Shown: piece by piece, positions 25,039-32,806 of the stretch
How positions within the stretch are numbered: position 1 is the first letter of the stretch
Layout: each line of letters begins with the position of its first letter
Source of the DNA: Intrasporangium calvum DSM 43043
GTDB taxonomy: Bacteria; Actinomycetota; Actinomycetes; Actinomycetales; Dermatophilaceae
NCBI RefSeq assembly: GCF_000184685.1
Contig: NC_014830.1
Location: 3,906,001-3,970,000 of the forward strand
Direction: 5' to 3'
DNA length: 64,000 nucleotides
Made by a program: the position numbers and the translations under genes
Notes under the pieces: generated by a model
Told to the model about the DNA's origin: nothing
Databases searched by the model: none
The model's input: the letters and a program-made list of their open reading frames with translations, nothing else

Positions 25039-26127
25039 ATGCGGACCGCCTTCGTCGCCGGGTCACTGGCAGCCGTGCTGGCCGCCGGCGCCTGCACGAG
25101 CAGCGGTTCCCCTCCCCGCGCCCCCACTCTGATCCCCACTGCTCCGGCCGAGACGCAGCGCTCGTCCACGAGCCCGTCCCCCGTCGCCCCGCCGTCTGCC
25201 TCTGCGTCTCCCCCAGCCAGCCCGACGGCCGGTCCCACGGGCGACGGCCGCGAACGGTCCGACCCCGCGTTCATCGATGCGCTCTTCGAGACCGACTTCG
25301 ACGGCCGCGACCTGCGCCTCGGCCGCGAGGGCGGGAGCACCGACGCCTACCGGCAGTACTTCGTCACCTACCGGGGTGACGGCCTGCGGATCTCGGGGCG
25401 GATCAACATCCCGCGCGGCAGCGGCCCCTTCCCCGCCGTCGTCCTCGCGCACGGCTACGTCCCCCTCGAGCAGTACACGAACGGCGCCACCATGCTGCGG
25501 GAACGTGACCACCTCGCCCGGAAGGGATACGTCACGCTCCACATCGACTACCGGAACCACGCCCAGTCCGATGACGACCCCGACAACGGCCCCAACCTCC
25601 GGATCGGCTACACCGTCGACGCGGTCAACGCCGGACTGGCCCTGCAGCAGCTCGACGCCGTCGACCCCGACCGGATCGGAATCATCGGGCGTTCGATGGG
25701 AGGGGGCGTCGTCTACGGCGCGCTGGTCGCCGTGCCGGGACTCTTCAAGGCGGGGGTCGCCTACAGCCCGGTCAGCTCCGACACGGTCGACAACTTCAAC
25801 CGGTGGGTTCGCCGTGACCGCGACCGAGGCGGCGACGCCCGAGCGGTGCTGCGCCGCCTCGGGGCCCCAGAGCGCGCACCGCGGACCTGGGCCCGGACCA
25901 GTCCCCGCACGTACTTCGACCGGATCACCGACCCGATCCTGATCCACCACGGCACGGACGACGAGGACTGCCCGATCCGCTGGTCCGAGGAGACCGTGAC
26001 CGCTCTGAAGCAGGCCGGCAAGAAGGTGACCTACCACGTCTACTCCGGCGAGCGGCACACCTTCACGTCCCAGTGGCCGCTGTCGATCCGGCGCACCGAA
26101 GCCTTCCTCGACACCAACCTGCGCTGA
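25039..26127 (+). CDS. Alpha/beta-hydrolase lipoprotein (prolyl-oligopeptidase-like)
   Basis: 362 residues. Signal peptide with lipobox LAAGAC, so Cys19 is the likely lipid anchor. A Ser/Pro/Thr stalk (about 20-70) is followed by an alpha/beta-hydrolase domain: oxyanion region VVLAHGY, nucleophile in GRSMGGG, Asp in HHGTDDEDC and His in GERHTF. The layout matches dienelactone-hydrolase/prolyl-oligopeptidase-type secreted hydrolases. It would act outside the membrane on esters or peptides. It is flanked upstream by a strong terminator. Confidence 0.85.
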   Translation: MRTAFVAGSLAAVLAAGACTSSGSPPRAPTLIPTAPAETQRSSTSPSPVAPPSASASPPASPTAGPTGDGRERSDPAFIDALFETDFDGRDLRLGREGGSTDAYRQYFVTYRGDGLRISGRINIPRGSGPFPAVVLAHGYVPLEQYTNGATMLRERDHLARKGYVTLHIDYRNHAQSDDDPDNGPNLRIGYTVDAVNAGLALQQLDAVDPDRIGIIGRSMGGGVVYGALVAVPGLFKAGVAYSPVSSDTVDNFNRWVRRDRDRGGDARAVLRRLGAPERAPRTWARTSPRTYFDRITDPILIHHGTDDEDCPIRWSEETVTALKQAGKKVTYHVYSGERHTFTSQWPLSIRRTEAFLDTNLR

Positions 26128-26288
26128 GGGACCGCGGCCGCGATTCACCAATCCCCCACGGGAGGGATCGCCTCAGGTCTACCGTGACAAGCGTGACGCT
26201 GGCCACCAGTCACGCCATATGAGAAAACCGCAGGCGGGGGTCCTCATCGCGAGGTGCGGGTCCGCGCCCGACCGAAGGGGACGGATCG

Positions 26289-27110
26289 ATGAAGGTTTCA
26301 GGGCGTTTGGCGGCGGCACTTCTCGCCGCCGTGACCACCGTGGCGGTTGGGGGGTCCCCCGCAGTCGCTGCACCACCGACCAACGACATGTACGCCGGCG
26401 CCGAGGCCATCGCGGCCCTGCCGTTCGCGACCACCCTCGACACGACCGAGGCGACCACCGACGCGGACGACGCGGAGCTCAACGGCCAGTGCGGCGCACC
26501 GGCCATGGATGCCAGCGTCTGGTACAGCTACACCGCCGAAGCGGACAGCCTCCTGCTCGCCGACGCATTCGAGTCCGACTACAGCGCAGGCGTCCTCGTC
26601 GCTACTGGCGCGCCGGGGAACTTCCTGGTCCAGGGGTGCGGGCCAGGTGGGGCGGGCTGGGAGGCCATGGCTGGTGAGACCTACTACATCGTCGTCTTCG
26701 ACGACCAGGAGGACGGGACGGGCAACGGCGGCACGATGAGCCTGACCGTCGACGTTGCACCGCCGGCCCCGGCCATCGAAGCCACCGTGAACCCGCTCGG
26801 CTGGTTCGACGCCCGGACCGGATTCGCCACGATCTCCGGAACGGTGACCTGCGACAGCAGCGCCGATTTCGCCTTTGTCGACGTCACGCTCCAGCAGCGC
26901 GTCGGACGCTTCATCGTCCGTGGGTACGGCGGCACCGAGGTGTTCTGTGACGGGACGCCGCAGCCGTGGAGCGCCGAGATCTCTGGCGAAACGGGGCTCT
27001 TCAAGGGCGGCAGGGCGCTCAGCGTCAGCTTCTCCGTCGCGTGTAACAGCGGCGGGTGCTCGGAGTACTTCGACGAGACCGAGGTCCGCCTGACGGGAAA
27101 GAAGCGGTGA
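26289..27110 (+). CDS. Secreted beta-rich protein of unknown function
   Basis: 273 residues with a signal peptide (GRLAAALLAAVTTVAVGGSPAVA, cleavage after AVA). The first domain (about 30-155) begins PPTNDMYAGAEAIAALPF and includes VWYSYTA, a pattern of secreted jelly-roll-like repeats. The second domain (about 160-273) has four cysteines (TVTCDSS, EVFCDG, VACNSGGCSEY) and looks like DUF6299-type secreted domains, which is uncertain. Likely exported and disulfide-bonded. Confidence 0.65.
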   Translation: MKVSGRLAAALLAAVTTVAVGGSPAVAAPPTNDMYAGAEAIAALPFATTLDTTEATTDADDAELNGQCGAPAMDASVWYSYTAEADSLLLADAFESDYSAGVLVATGAPGNFLVQGCGPGGAGWEAMAGETYYIVVFDDQEDGTGNGGTMSLTVDVAPPAPAIEATVNPLGWFDARTGFATISGTVTCDSSADFAFVDVTLQQRVGRFIVRGYGGTEVFCDGTPQPWSAEISGETGLFKGGRALSVSFSVACNSGGCSEYFDETEVRLTGKKR

Positions 27111-27149
27111 CGCCCAGCGGCCGGGCCGGCTGACGTCACCACCCACCGA

Positions 27150-27194
27150 CCGGGTCGTATGCCGCTGAGCCAGCTCAGCGGCATACGGCCCGGT
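27150..27194. terminator. Hairpin from an inverted pair of the dispersed repeat
   Basis: CGTATGCCGCTGAG-CCAG-CTCAGCGGCATACG with further pairing outside. It lies 40 bases after the secreted-protein gene and is well placed to be its terminator. Confidence 0.75.
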
Positions 27195-27393
27195 TCTGGT
27201 GTGGCTGGGTCAGACCTCGATCCACTGGACGGGCGGTTGGGTGCAGCGGGCGGCACGCTGGCCCTCCTCTGGCGGCACCACGGACCCGGACTCCCGGTCG
27301 GGAAGCAGCGGGGCCTGGGGCGGCTGGACGCCAGCTACCTCCGACTGCCCAGGAGCCCGTGGCGAATCCGCACGTGGCGTCATCGGCCTCGTC

Positions 27394-28320
27394 ATGACAC
27401 GGTGGACGCCCCAACACGTCGCCGCGCTCGCTCCCGACGCCTCGTCGCTGGCGGCCGCGCGCCGGCTCGCGCGTCCCGGCCCGTGGTCCGACACCGGGTC
27501 CACCGACACCCTCGTCTGGGGAAAGTGCCAGGGGTCGGGCGCGACCCCCTACCGGGTCAGCGTCGACGTCACCGGCCCTGACTTCCGATGCTCGTGCCCC
27601 AGCCGCAAGCTGCCGTGCAAGCACGGTCTGGCGCTGCTCATGCTGTGGGCCACCGGCTCCGGCTCCGTCAGCGAAGCCGCGGAGCCGGCCGGCCACGCGG
27701 CGCAGTGGGCTGCGGAGCGCTCGAAGCGTGCCGGCGCGGTGGCGTCGCTGCGCGCGGCTCGAGCAGGCCTTGCAGCGCAGGCGCACCGTGCCCCAGACCC
27801 AAAGGCGCAGGCGAAGCGCCTCGAGGAACGGCTCGCCCTCATGACCGCGGGCATGGAGGACTTCTCGCGCTGGCTCGGGGACCTGGCCCGCAGCGGGACC
27901 GCCGGCGTGCGCTCCCAGCCCTACACCTGGTGGGACACGACGGCGGCCCGGCTCGTCGACGCCCAGCTGCCCGGTCTCGCGGACCAGGTGCGCTCGATGG
28001 GACCCGCCCCGCCAGCTCCAGCTGCTCGGCCAGCACCCGCTCGGACCGAGCCTGTTCGAACTGCTCATCCAGCTCCGAGGTGGGGACCTCGGCGTCAAGC
28101 CCAGCCCACTCGACGGCTCGGGCCAGCAGGTCATCCGCATGCAGGTAGGGCACGGACGCCACCTCCCCTCCTGCTGCGCCTCGACGACCCCCTGACAGCC
28201 AGCCCGCCTCCGACCGAACCAGATGGGACGAACCGGACCAGCGACCCCAATCCCATCACGCGCACCCTCCGGAATGCAAGCACCCCAGCCGATCGTTATG
28301 GCTCCAATTTCGTTGACTGA
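27394..28320 (+). pseudogene. Truncated SWIM zinc-finger protein
   Basis: From ATG 27394 the first 200 residues follow actinobacterial SWIM proteins: TRWTPQHVAALAPDASS, the zinc finger CSCPSRKLPCKH (C-x-C...C-x-H) and the segment ARLVDAQLPGLADQVR. After about 28000 the frame becomes Pro/Arg/Ala-rich with no homology to the expected helical C-terminus. SWIM proteins of this group normally head a locus with a MoxR ATPase and a VWA protein. The fusion to foreign sequence fits a deletion that removed the 3' half and the genes that should follow. Confidence 0.6.
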
Positions 28321-28430
28321 CAGTTGAATCCGTCATCATCCCACCCCACCAACCACCCTGGCGCCAGCCACCGACAACGCTCCTCCCCGGACCCGGCCAC
28401 CCAGCGATCCGGGCGCCGCGACGGGAGCGC

Positions 28431-28444
28431 GCCCAGCGGCATAC
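28431..28444 (-). repeat. Dispersed repeat, single copy
   Basis: GCCCAGCGGCATAC in the 160-base gap before the VWA gene. That gap also has an AT-richer patch (28296-28340) with TTGACT, a possible promoter element. Confidence 0.65.
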
Positions 28445-28483
28445 GAGCGCCTGGGGGCAGGGTGGACGCCTAGGCTCGAGAGT

Positions 28484-29182
28484 GTGACCCCAGCGGAGCC
28501 CACCCAGCCTGCCGAGCCGCGCGACCGGCTCACTCGCTGGCGGCTCGTCCTGGGTGGACCCGAAGCGGACGGGATCGGGGCCGTCACCCTCGACCCCGAC
28601 GACCTGCGCCGGGACGAGGCACTGCGCCACCTCAAGCACTACCAACCGGAGCACCGGACCGTCATCCCCGAGCGGCTCGTGGGCCACGCCCGACGAGCGC
28701 AGCGCGTGGAACGCCACATCATCCTGTGCATCGACCAGTCGGGGTCGATGGCGGAGTCGGTCGTCTACTCCAGCGTCTTCGGCGCGGTGCTCGCCTCCGT
28801 GCGTTCACTGGCGACGCGGCTCGTCGTCTTCGACACCGAGGTGGTCGACGTCACCGAGGAGCTCGACGACCCGGTCGACGTGCTCTTCGGCGTCCAGCTC
28901 GGAGGCGGCACCGACATCAACCAGGCGCTCTCGTACTGCGAGACGGTGATCAGCCAGCCGGCCGACACGATCCTCGTCCTCATCAGCGACCTCTACGAGG
29001 GCGGGGTGGCCGAGGAGATGCTCCGCCGCGCGGCAGCTGCCCTGGCCGCGATCGGCGTTCCCGCCTTCGCGTGCACCCCGGACCTCTTCCCCGAGCTGGT
29101 GGCCACGGCGATCGAGCGCCGCGACATCTCGGCCTGGGCGGCCGCGAACGACATCGTGACGACCCACGAGGACGAGGACTGA
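28484..29182 (+). CDS. VWA-domain protein, internally shortened
   Basis: 232 residues from a GTG. The von Willebrand A domain has an intact metal site: DQSGSM (DxSxS), the Thr in GGGTDIN and the Asp in ISDLYEGG. Full-length partners of SWIM/MoxR systems, as I recall them, are over 350 residues. Here the N-terminal WRLVLGG motif is followed almost at once by the LKHYQPEHRTVIPERLVGH segment, and EEMLRRAAAALAAIGVPAF lacks a linker found in relatives, so two in-frame deletions are likely. Whether the short form works is unknown. Confidence 0.7.
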   Translation: MTPAEPTQPAEPRDRLTRWRLVLGGPEADGIGAVTLDPDDLRRDEALRHLKHYQPEHRTVIPERLVGHARRAQRVERHIILCIDQSGSMAESVVYSSVFGAVLASVRSLATRLVVFDTEVVDVTEELDDPVDVLFGVQLGGGTDINQALSYCETVISQPADTILVLISDLYEGGVAEEMLRRAAAALAAIGVPAFACTPDLFPELVATAIERRDISAWAAANDIVTTHEDED

Positions 29183-29242
29183 GCCGGAGCGGACGCGTCC
29201 TTCCAATCCGGTGAGCCGCCGTTCCGCGCCACCGACGAGGGG

Positions 29243-29278
29243 GCCGTATGCCGCTGAGCCCGCTCAGCGGCATACGGC
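29243..29278. terminator. Hairpin from an inverted pair of the dispersed repeat
   Basis: GCCGTATGCCGCTGAGC-CC-GCTCAGCGGCATACGGC, a perfect 17-bp stem between the VWA and GNAT stops. A likely bidirectional terminator. Confidence 0.8.
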
Positions 29279-29306
29279 GCCTCCTGTCGTGGTCGGGTGC
29301 GCCGAC

Positions 29307-30071
29307 TCATCCGTCGATCTCGAGGACGCAGGCGGTCGCCGTGTCGACGAAGCCCACCCGGCGGTAGATGCCGGCGGCCGTATCGGACCCTGCCGTGAGG
29401 AAGACGAGGTCGACCCCTCTCTCGCGGCAGGCTGCGACAAGGGAGCGCGTGATGGCGCTGCCGTGGCCACGCTTTCGGTGGCCCGGCGGGACGGCGATGC
29501 CCATCAGCTCGGCCACGTCCCCGCGCGGCGCCGCTGACCCCGCCCCGCACAGCCGGGACCCCTCGTAGGACGCCACGACGATGAGGGCCCCCTGCTCGAT
29601 GAGCTCGGGCTTGCGGCCCGGGTGCTGGTGCTCGACGTCGTCCCGCCCGGTGAAGCCGGCCCGGACCGCCCCGAAGGCGATGCCCAGGTGCGGGTCTGCG
29701 GGGGGCAGCACCCGGGCGCGCGGGTCCGGCGGCACCCGCACCCTCGGAGGCAGCGTGAGCAGCGGGTAGTGCGCCGGCTCGTAGCCCGCGCCGCGGACGG
29801 CCGGGAGGAGGGACGGGGTGACGTCGGCCACCCACTCGATTGCTCGTGGGAGGCCCAGCGCGAGCTGGCGCGCGAGGACCCGCTCGACAGCCGCCGGCGT
29901 GAAGGTGGCCGACCCGGGCCGGCGTGGCCGCGCGTAGAACTGCCAGCCCGTGCCTTCCTCGGGGACGAAGAGGGTGAACGGCCCGACCTCCTCGGTCGTC
30001 GCCACGGCCCGGGGAACCAGGTCGTAGTACCTCTCGACCCGCTCCAGCAGGTCGGTGCGCTCGCGCTCCAT
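29307..30071 (-). CDS. GNAT-family N-acetyltransferase
   Basis: 254 residues. The C-terminal GNAT domain (about 150-250) carries the acetyl-CoA loop PPGHRKRGHGSAITRSLV and a late Tyr in GIYRRVGFVDTAT. The N-terminal half resembles the helper domain of two-part GNAT proteins (TGWQFYARPR, then RAIEWVADVTPSLLPAV). The acceptor is unknown. Divergent from the nuclease gene 100 bases away. Confidence 0.8.
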   Translation of the reverse strand: MERERTDLLERVERYYDLVPRAVATTEEVGPFTLFVPEEGTGWQFYARPRRPGSATFTPAAVERVLARQLALGLPRAIEWVADVTPSLLPAVRGAGYEPAHYPLLTLPPRVRVPPDPRARVLPPADPHLGIAFGAVRAGFTGRDDVEHQHPGRKPELIEQGALIVVASYEGSRLCGAGSAAPRGDVAELMGIAVPPGHRKRGHGSAITRSLVAACRERGVDLVFLTAGSDTAAGIYRRVGFVDTATACVLEIDG

Positions 30072-30172
30072 GGCGCCACCCTCGCAGGGAGCGAGCGCAC
30101 GGGGCCAGCGGGTTTCGGGGAGTTCGCCACATTCGCGTCCGCGGTTCCGAGCAGCGTGTCAGGATCGAGCCG

Positions 30173-31045
30173 ATGGGCGACGCAGAGCATGTGACGGGGG
30201 TCGGGCGCGGGGTGGTGGTCGCCCTCGCGATGCTGCTCGTCGGCACGCTGGCGCAGTGCGCCCAGCCGATGGGCGACGCCTCTGCGCCGCAGGGGGCGAG
30301 CGGCTCGTCAGGGGCCGCCCCGGGTCTCCCCATCTCGTCCCCCGCCGGCCCCAGCGCGCCGCCGGTGGCGACCACACTGGCCGCGGTCCAGCAGAGGACC
30401 GTGGCCCCGAGGCCGGCCCCCAGACCGACGCCGACGACGCCCGCGAAACCCCGCCCGGCCCTCTGGGAGGTGGCGCGGGTCGTGGACGGCGACACGATCC
30501 ACGTGACCCGCGGCGGCGACCTCGTCAAGGTGCGCCTCATCGGGATCGACTCCCCCGAGCGGGACGAGTGCGGCTTCGACGCCTCGGCCGCCAGCCTGCG
30601 ACGGATCATCGGCGGCCGGGAGGTCAGGCTGCTGACCGGTGCCCGGACGAGCCAGGACCAGTACGGCCGGCTGCTCCGCTACGTCGAGGTCGCCGGCACC
30701 GACGTCGGGCTGGCACAGATCAAGAGCGGCTACGCCGTGGCGCGGTTCGACTCGCGTGACGGCTACGGCGGCCACACCCGGGAGGCGGAGTACATCGCCG
30801 CCGACCGGGCCAGCCCGGACCGGGGCTGGCTCTGCGCGACCCCCGTGCCGGTCCGCCCCCAGGCCGACTGGCCCCTCGCCGGAGACGAGCACCCGTGCCC
30901 CAGGGAGCAGCCGATCAAGGGCAACGAGTCCTCGATGATCGCGCACTCCCCGGGGCAGCAGTCCTACCTCGTGACGAACCCGGAGCAGTGCTTCGCCACG
31001 CTGAGCGACGCGGTGGCCGCGGGCTTCCGACCCGCCAAGCGCTGA
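30173..31045 (+). CDS. Secreted thermonuclease-type nuclease with sunset domain
   Basis: 290 residues. Hydrophobic N-terminal signal (VVVALAMLLVGTLAQC) with a possible lipobox LAQC. Ser/Pro/Ala linker to about residue 98. Staphylococcal-nuclease domain at about 99-225 with Asp in VVDGDTI, Arg and Asp/Glu in RLIGIDSPER, and Arg in DQYGRLLRYV, the known metal and catalytic positions. C-terminal sunset domain with GNESSMIAHSPGQQSYL and PEQCF. It would degrade DNA or RNA outside the cell. Confidence 0.87.
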   Translation: MGDAEHVTGVGRGVVVALAMLLVGTLAQCAQPMGDASAPQGASGSSGAAPGLPISSPAGPSAPPVATTLAAVQQRTVAPRPAPRPTPTTPAKPRPALWEVARVVDGDTIHVTRGGDLVKVRLIGIDSPERDECGFDASAASLRRIIGGREVRLLTGARTSQDQYGRLLRYVEVAGTDVGLAQIKSGYAVARFDSRDGYGGHTREAEYIAADRASPDRGWLCATPVPVRPQADWPLAGDEHPCPREQPIKGNESSMIAHSPGQQSYLVTNPEQCFATLSDAVAAGFRPAKR

Positions 31046-31086
31046 GGGCCAGCCCTGCGCCTGAGGTGAGGGGACCGAGCAGCCCA

Positions 31087-31100
31087 GCCCAGCGGCATAC
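31087..31100 (-). repeat. Dispersed repeat, single copy
   Basis: GCCCAGCGGCATAC between the nuclease and threonine ammonia-lyase genes, 62 bases before the latter's start. Confidence 0.65.
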
Positions 31101-31161
31101 GGCATCTCGTCCCCTGGGAGACCGTGCCCGCGGCGCCCGGCCCGGGTCTACCCTGCCAACT

Positions 31162-32703
31162 GTGGTGACCAAGGGTGGGCCGGCCGGCGCCAACGGCGCT
31201 GACCTCCTCCGCGACGTGCTCCGGGCGCCGGTCTACGAGGCCGCCGTCGTCACACCGCTCGAGGTGATGGAGTCGCTCTCGGAGCGACTCGACAACATCA
31301 TCGAGGTCAAGCGCGAGGACCGGCAGCCGGTCCACTCGTTCAAGATCCGTGGCGCCTACACGCGGATGCGGGCCCTGACGCCCGACGAGACGTCACGAGG
31401 GGTCATCGCCGCGTCCGCCGGCAACCACGCGCAGGGCGTCGCGCTCTCCGCGGCCCTGCTCGGCATCGAGGCGGTCCTCGTCATGCCCGTGACGACCGCC
31501 CCGATCAAGGTCGACGCGGTGCGCAGCCACGGCGCGACCGTCGTCCTCTTCGGCGACACGTTCGACGAGGCGAAGGCCGAGGCGCTCGGCCTGGCCGAGG
31601 AGCACGGCCACACGTACATCGCCCCCTTCGACGACCCGCTCGTCATCGCCGGCCAGGGCACCATCGGGCTGGAGCTCATCCAGCAGGACGCCCATCTCGA
31701 CCGGGTCTTCGTGCCGGTGGGCGGGGGCGGGCTCGCGGCGGGGGTCGCGGGCCTCATCAAGAACCTCATGCCGGGCATCCAGGTCATCGGCGTCGAGCCG
31801 GAGGACGCCGCCTGCCTCACCGCTGCCCTCGCCGCCGGTCACCCCGTCGAGCTGGCGGAGGTGAGCCGGTTCGCCGAAGGGGTCGCGGTCAAGCGGGTCG
31901 GCGACACGACGTTCGCGATGTGCCGTGACTTCCTCGACGACGTCGTCACCGTCGACTCCGACGAGATCTGCGCCGCGATCAAGGACATCTTCGAGGACGT
32001 GCGCGCCGTCGCCGAGCCGGCCGGGGCGGTGGCCCTGGCCGGGCTGAAGAAGTACGTCGACGCCCACGAGATCCGCGGCGAGCGCCTCGCGCACGTCCTC
32101 TCCGGCGCCAACGTCAACTTCCACTCGCTCCGCTACATCTCCGAGCGGGCCGAGGTCGGCGAGCACCGCGAGGCGCTCTACGGAGTGACGATCCCCGAGC
32201 GGGCCGGGTCGTTCCTCGAGTTCCTCCGGGTGCTCCGGGGGCGGGCGGTCACCGAGTTCAACTACCGCGTCGACGGGTCGAGCGAGGCACGGATCTTCGT
32301 CGGTGTCCAGCTCGTCCGCGGGGCGGCCGAGCGGACCGAGATCGCCGAGGCCATGGCTCGGGCCGGCTACCCCGTCATCGACCTGTCCGAGGACGACACG
32401 GCGAAGACCCACGTGCGCTACATGATCGGCGGGCACCCGCCCGAGCTGCGCGAGCAGGTGTACTCGTTCGAGTTCCCCGAGCACCCGGGTGCGCTGTCCC
32501 GGTTCCTCACCCAGCTCGGCACGCGCTGGAACATCACGATGTTTCACTACCGCAGCCACGGCGCCGACTACGGGCGGGTCCTGTGCGCATTCGAGGGCGT
32601 GTCCGATGACGCCGACTTCCACCGGCACGTCGAGGCGCTGGGCTATCCCTACCGGGACGTGACGACGAGTCCCGCGCTGTCGTACTTCCTCCTGCCCCGC
32701 TGA
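31162..32703 (+). CDS. ilvA: Threonine ammonia-lyase, biosynthetic
   Basis: 513 residues, matching the long allosteric form. PLP enzyme that converts threonine to 2-oxobutanoate and ammonia, the first step of isoleucine synthesis. The PLP lysine is in HSFKIRGAY (K61). The phosphate loop is GGGGLAAGVAGL. Two ACT-like regulatory domains follow (REALYGVTIPERAGSFLEFL from about 335 and REQVYSFEFPEHPGALSRFL from about 430), which bind isoleucine and valine in relatives. Two GTG codons in a row (31162, 31165) can start it. Confidence 0.93.
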   Translation: MVTKGGPAGANGADLLRDVLRAPVYEAAVVTPLEVMESLSERLDNIIEVKREDRQPVHSFKIRGAYTRMRALTPDETSRGVIAASAGNHAQGVALSAALLGIEAVLVMPVTTAPIKVDAVRSHGATVVLFGDTFDEAKAEALGLAEEHGHTYIAPFDDPLVIAGQGTIGLELIQQDAHLDRVFVPVGGGGLAAGVAGLIKNLMPGIQVIGVEPEDAACLTAALAAGHPVELAEVSRFAEGVAVKRVGDTTFAMCRDFLDDVVTVDSDEICAAIKDIFEDVRAVAEPAGAVALAGLKKYVDAHEIRGERLAHVLSGANVNFHSLRYISERAEVGEHREALYGVTIPERAGSFLEFLRVLRGRAVTEFNYRVDGSSEARIFVGVQLVRGAAERTEIAEAMARAGYPVIDLSEDDTAKTHVRYMIGGHPPELREQVYSFEFPEHPGALSRFLTQLGTRWNITMFHYRSHGADYGRVLCAFEGVSDDADFHRHVEALGYPYRDVTTSPALSYFLLPR

Positions 32704-32740
32704 GCCGCTCACCGACTCGGCTGAGTCGCCGCTGGGGCGC

Positions 32741-32776
32741 CGCTGGGGCGCCGTCCGCAAGGACGACGCCCCAGCG
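32741..32776. terminator. Bidirectional terminator between ilvA and the metalloprotease
   Basis: CGCTGGGGCG ... GTCC-GCAA-GGAC ... CGCCCCAGCG: a 10-bp outer and a 4-bp inner stem with a GCAA tetraloop. CGCTGGGGCGC is also tandemly duplicated at 32731. Confidence 0.75.
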
Positions 32777-32806
32777 TCTGGTGAGTGGGTGGTGCGCCGG
32801 AGCGGC

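Noticed and set aside
27839-28162. Minus-strand gene starting MASVPYLHADDLL
   Set aside because: Only about 50 codons look protein-like and the rest overlaps the SWIM fragment; kept as a comment on the deletion junction and not called as a gene.
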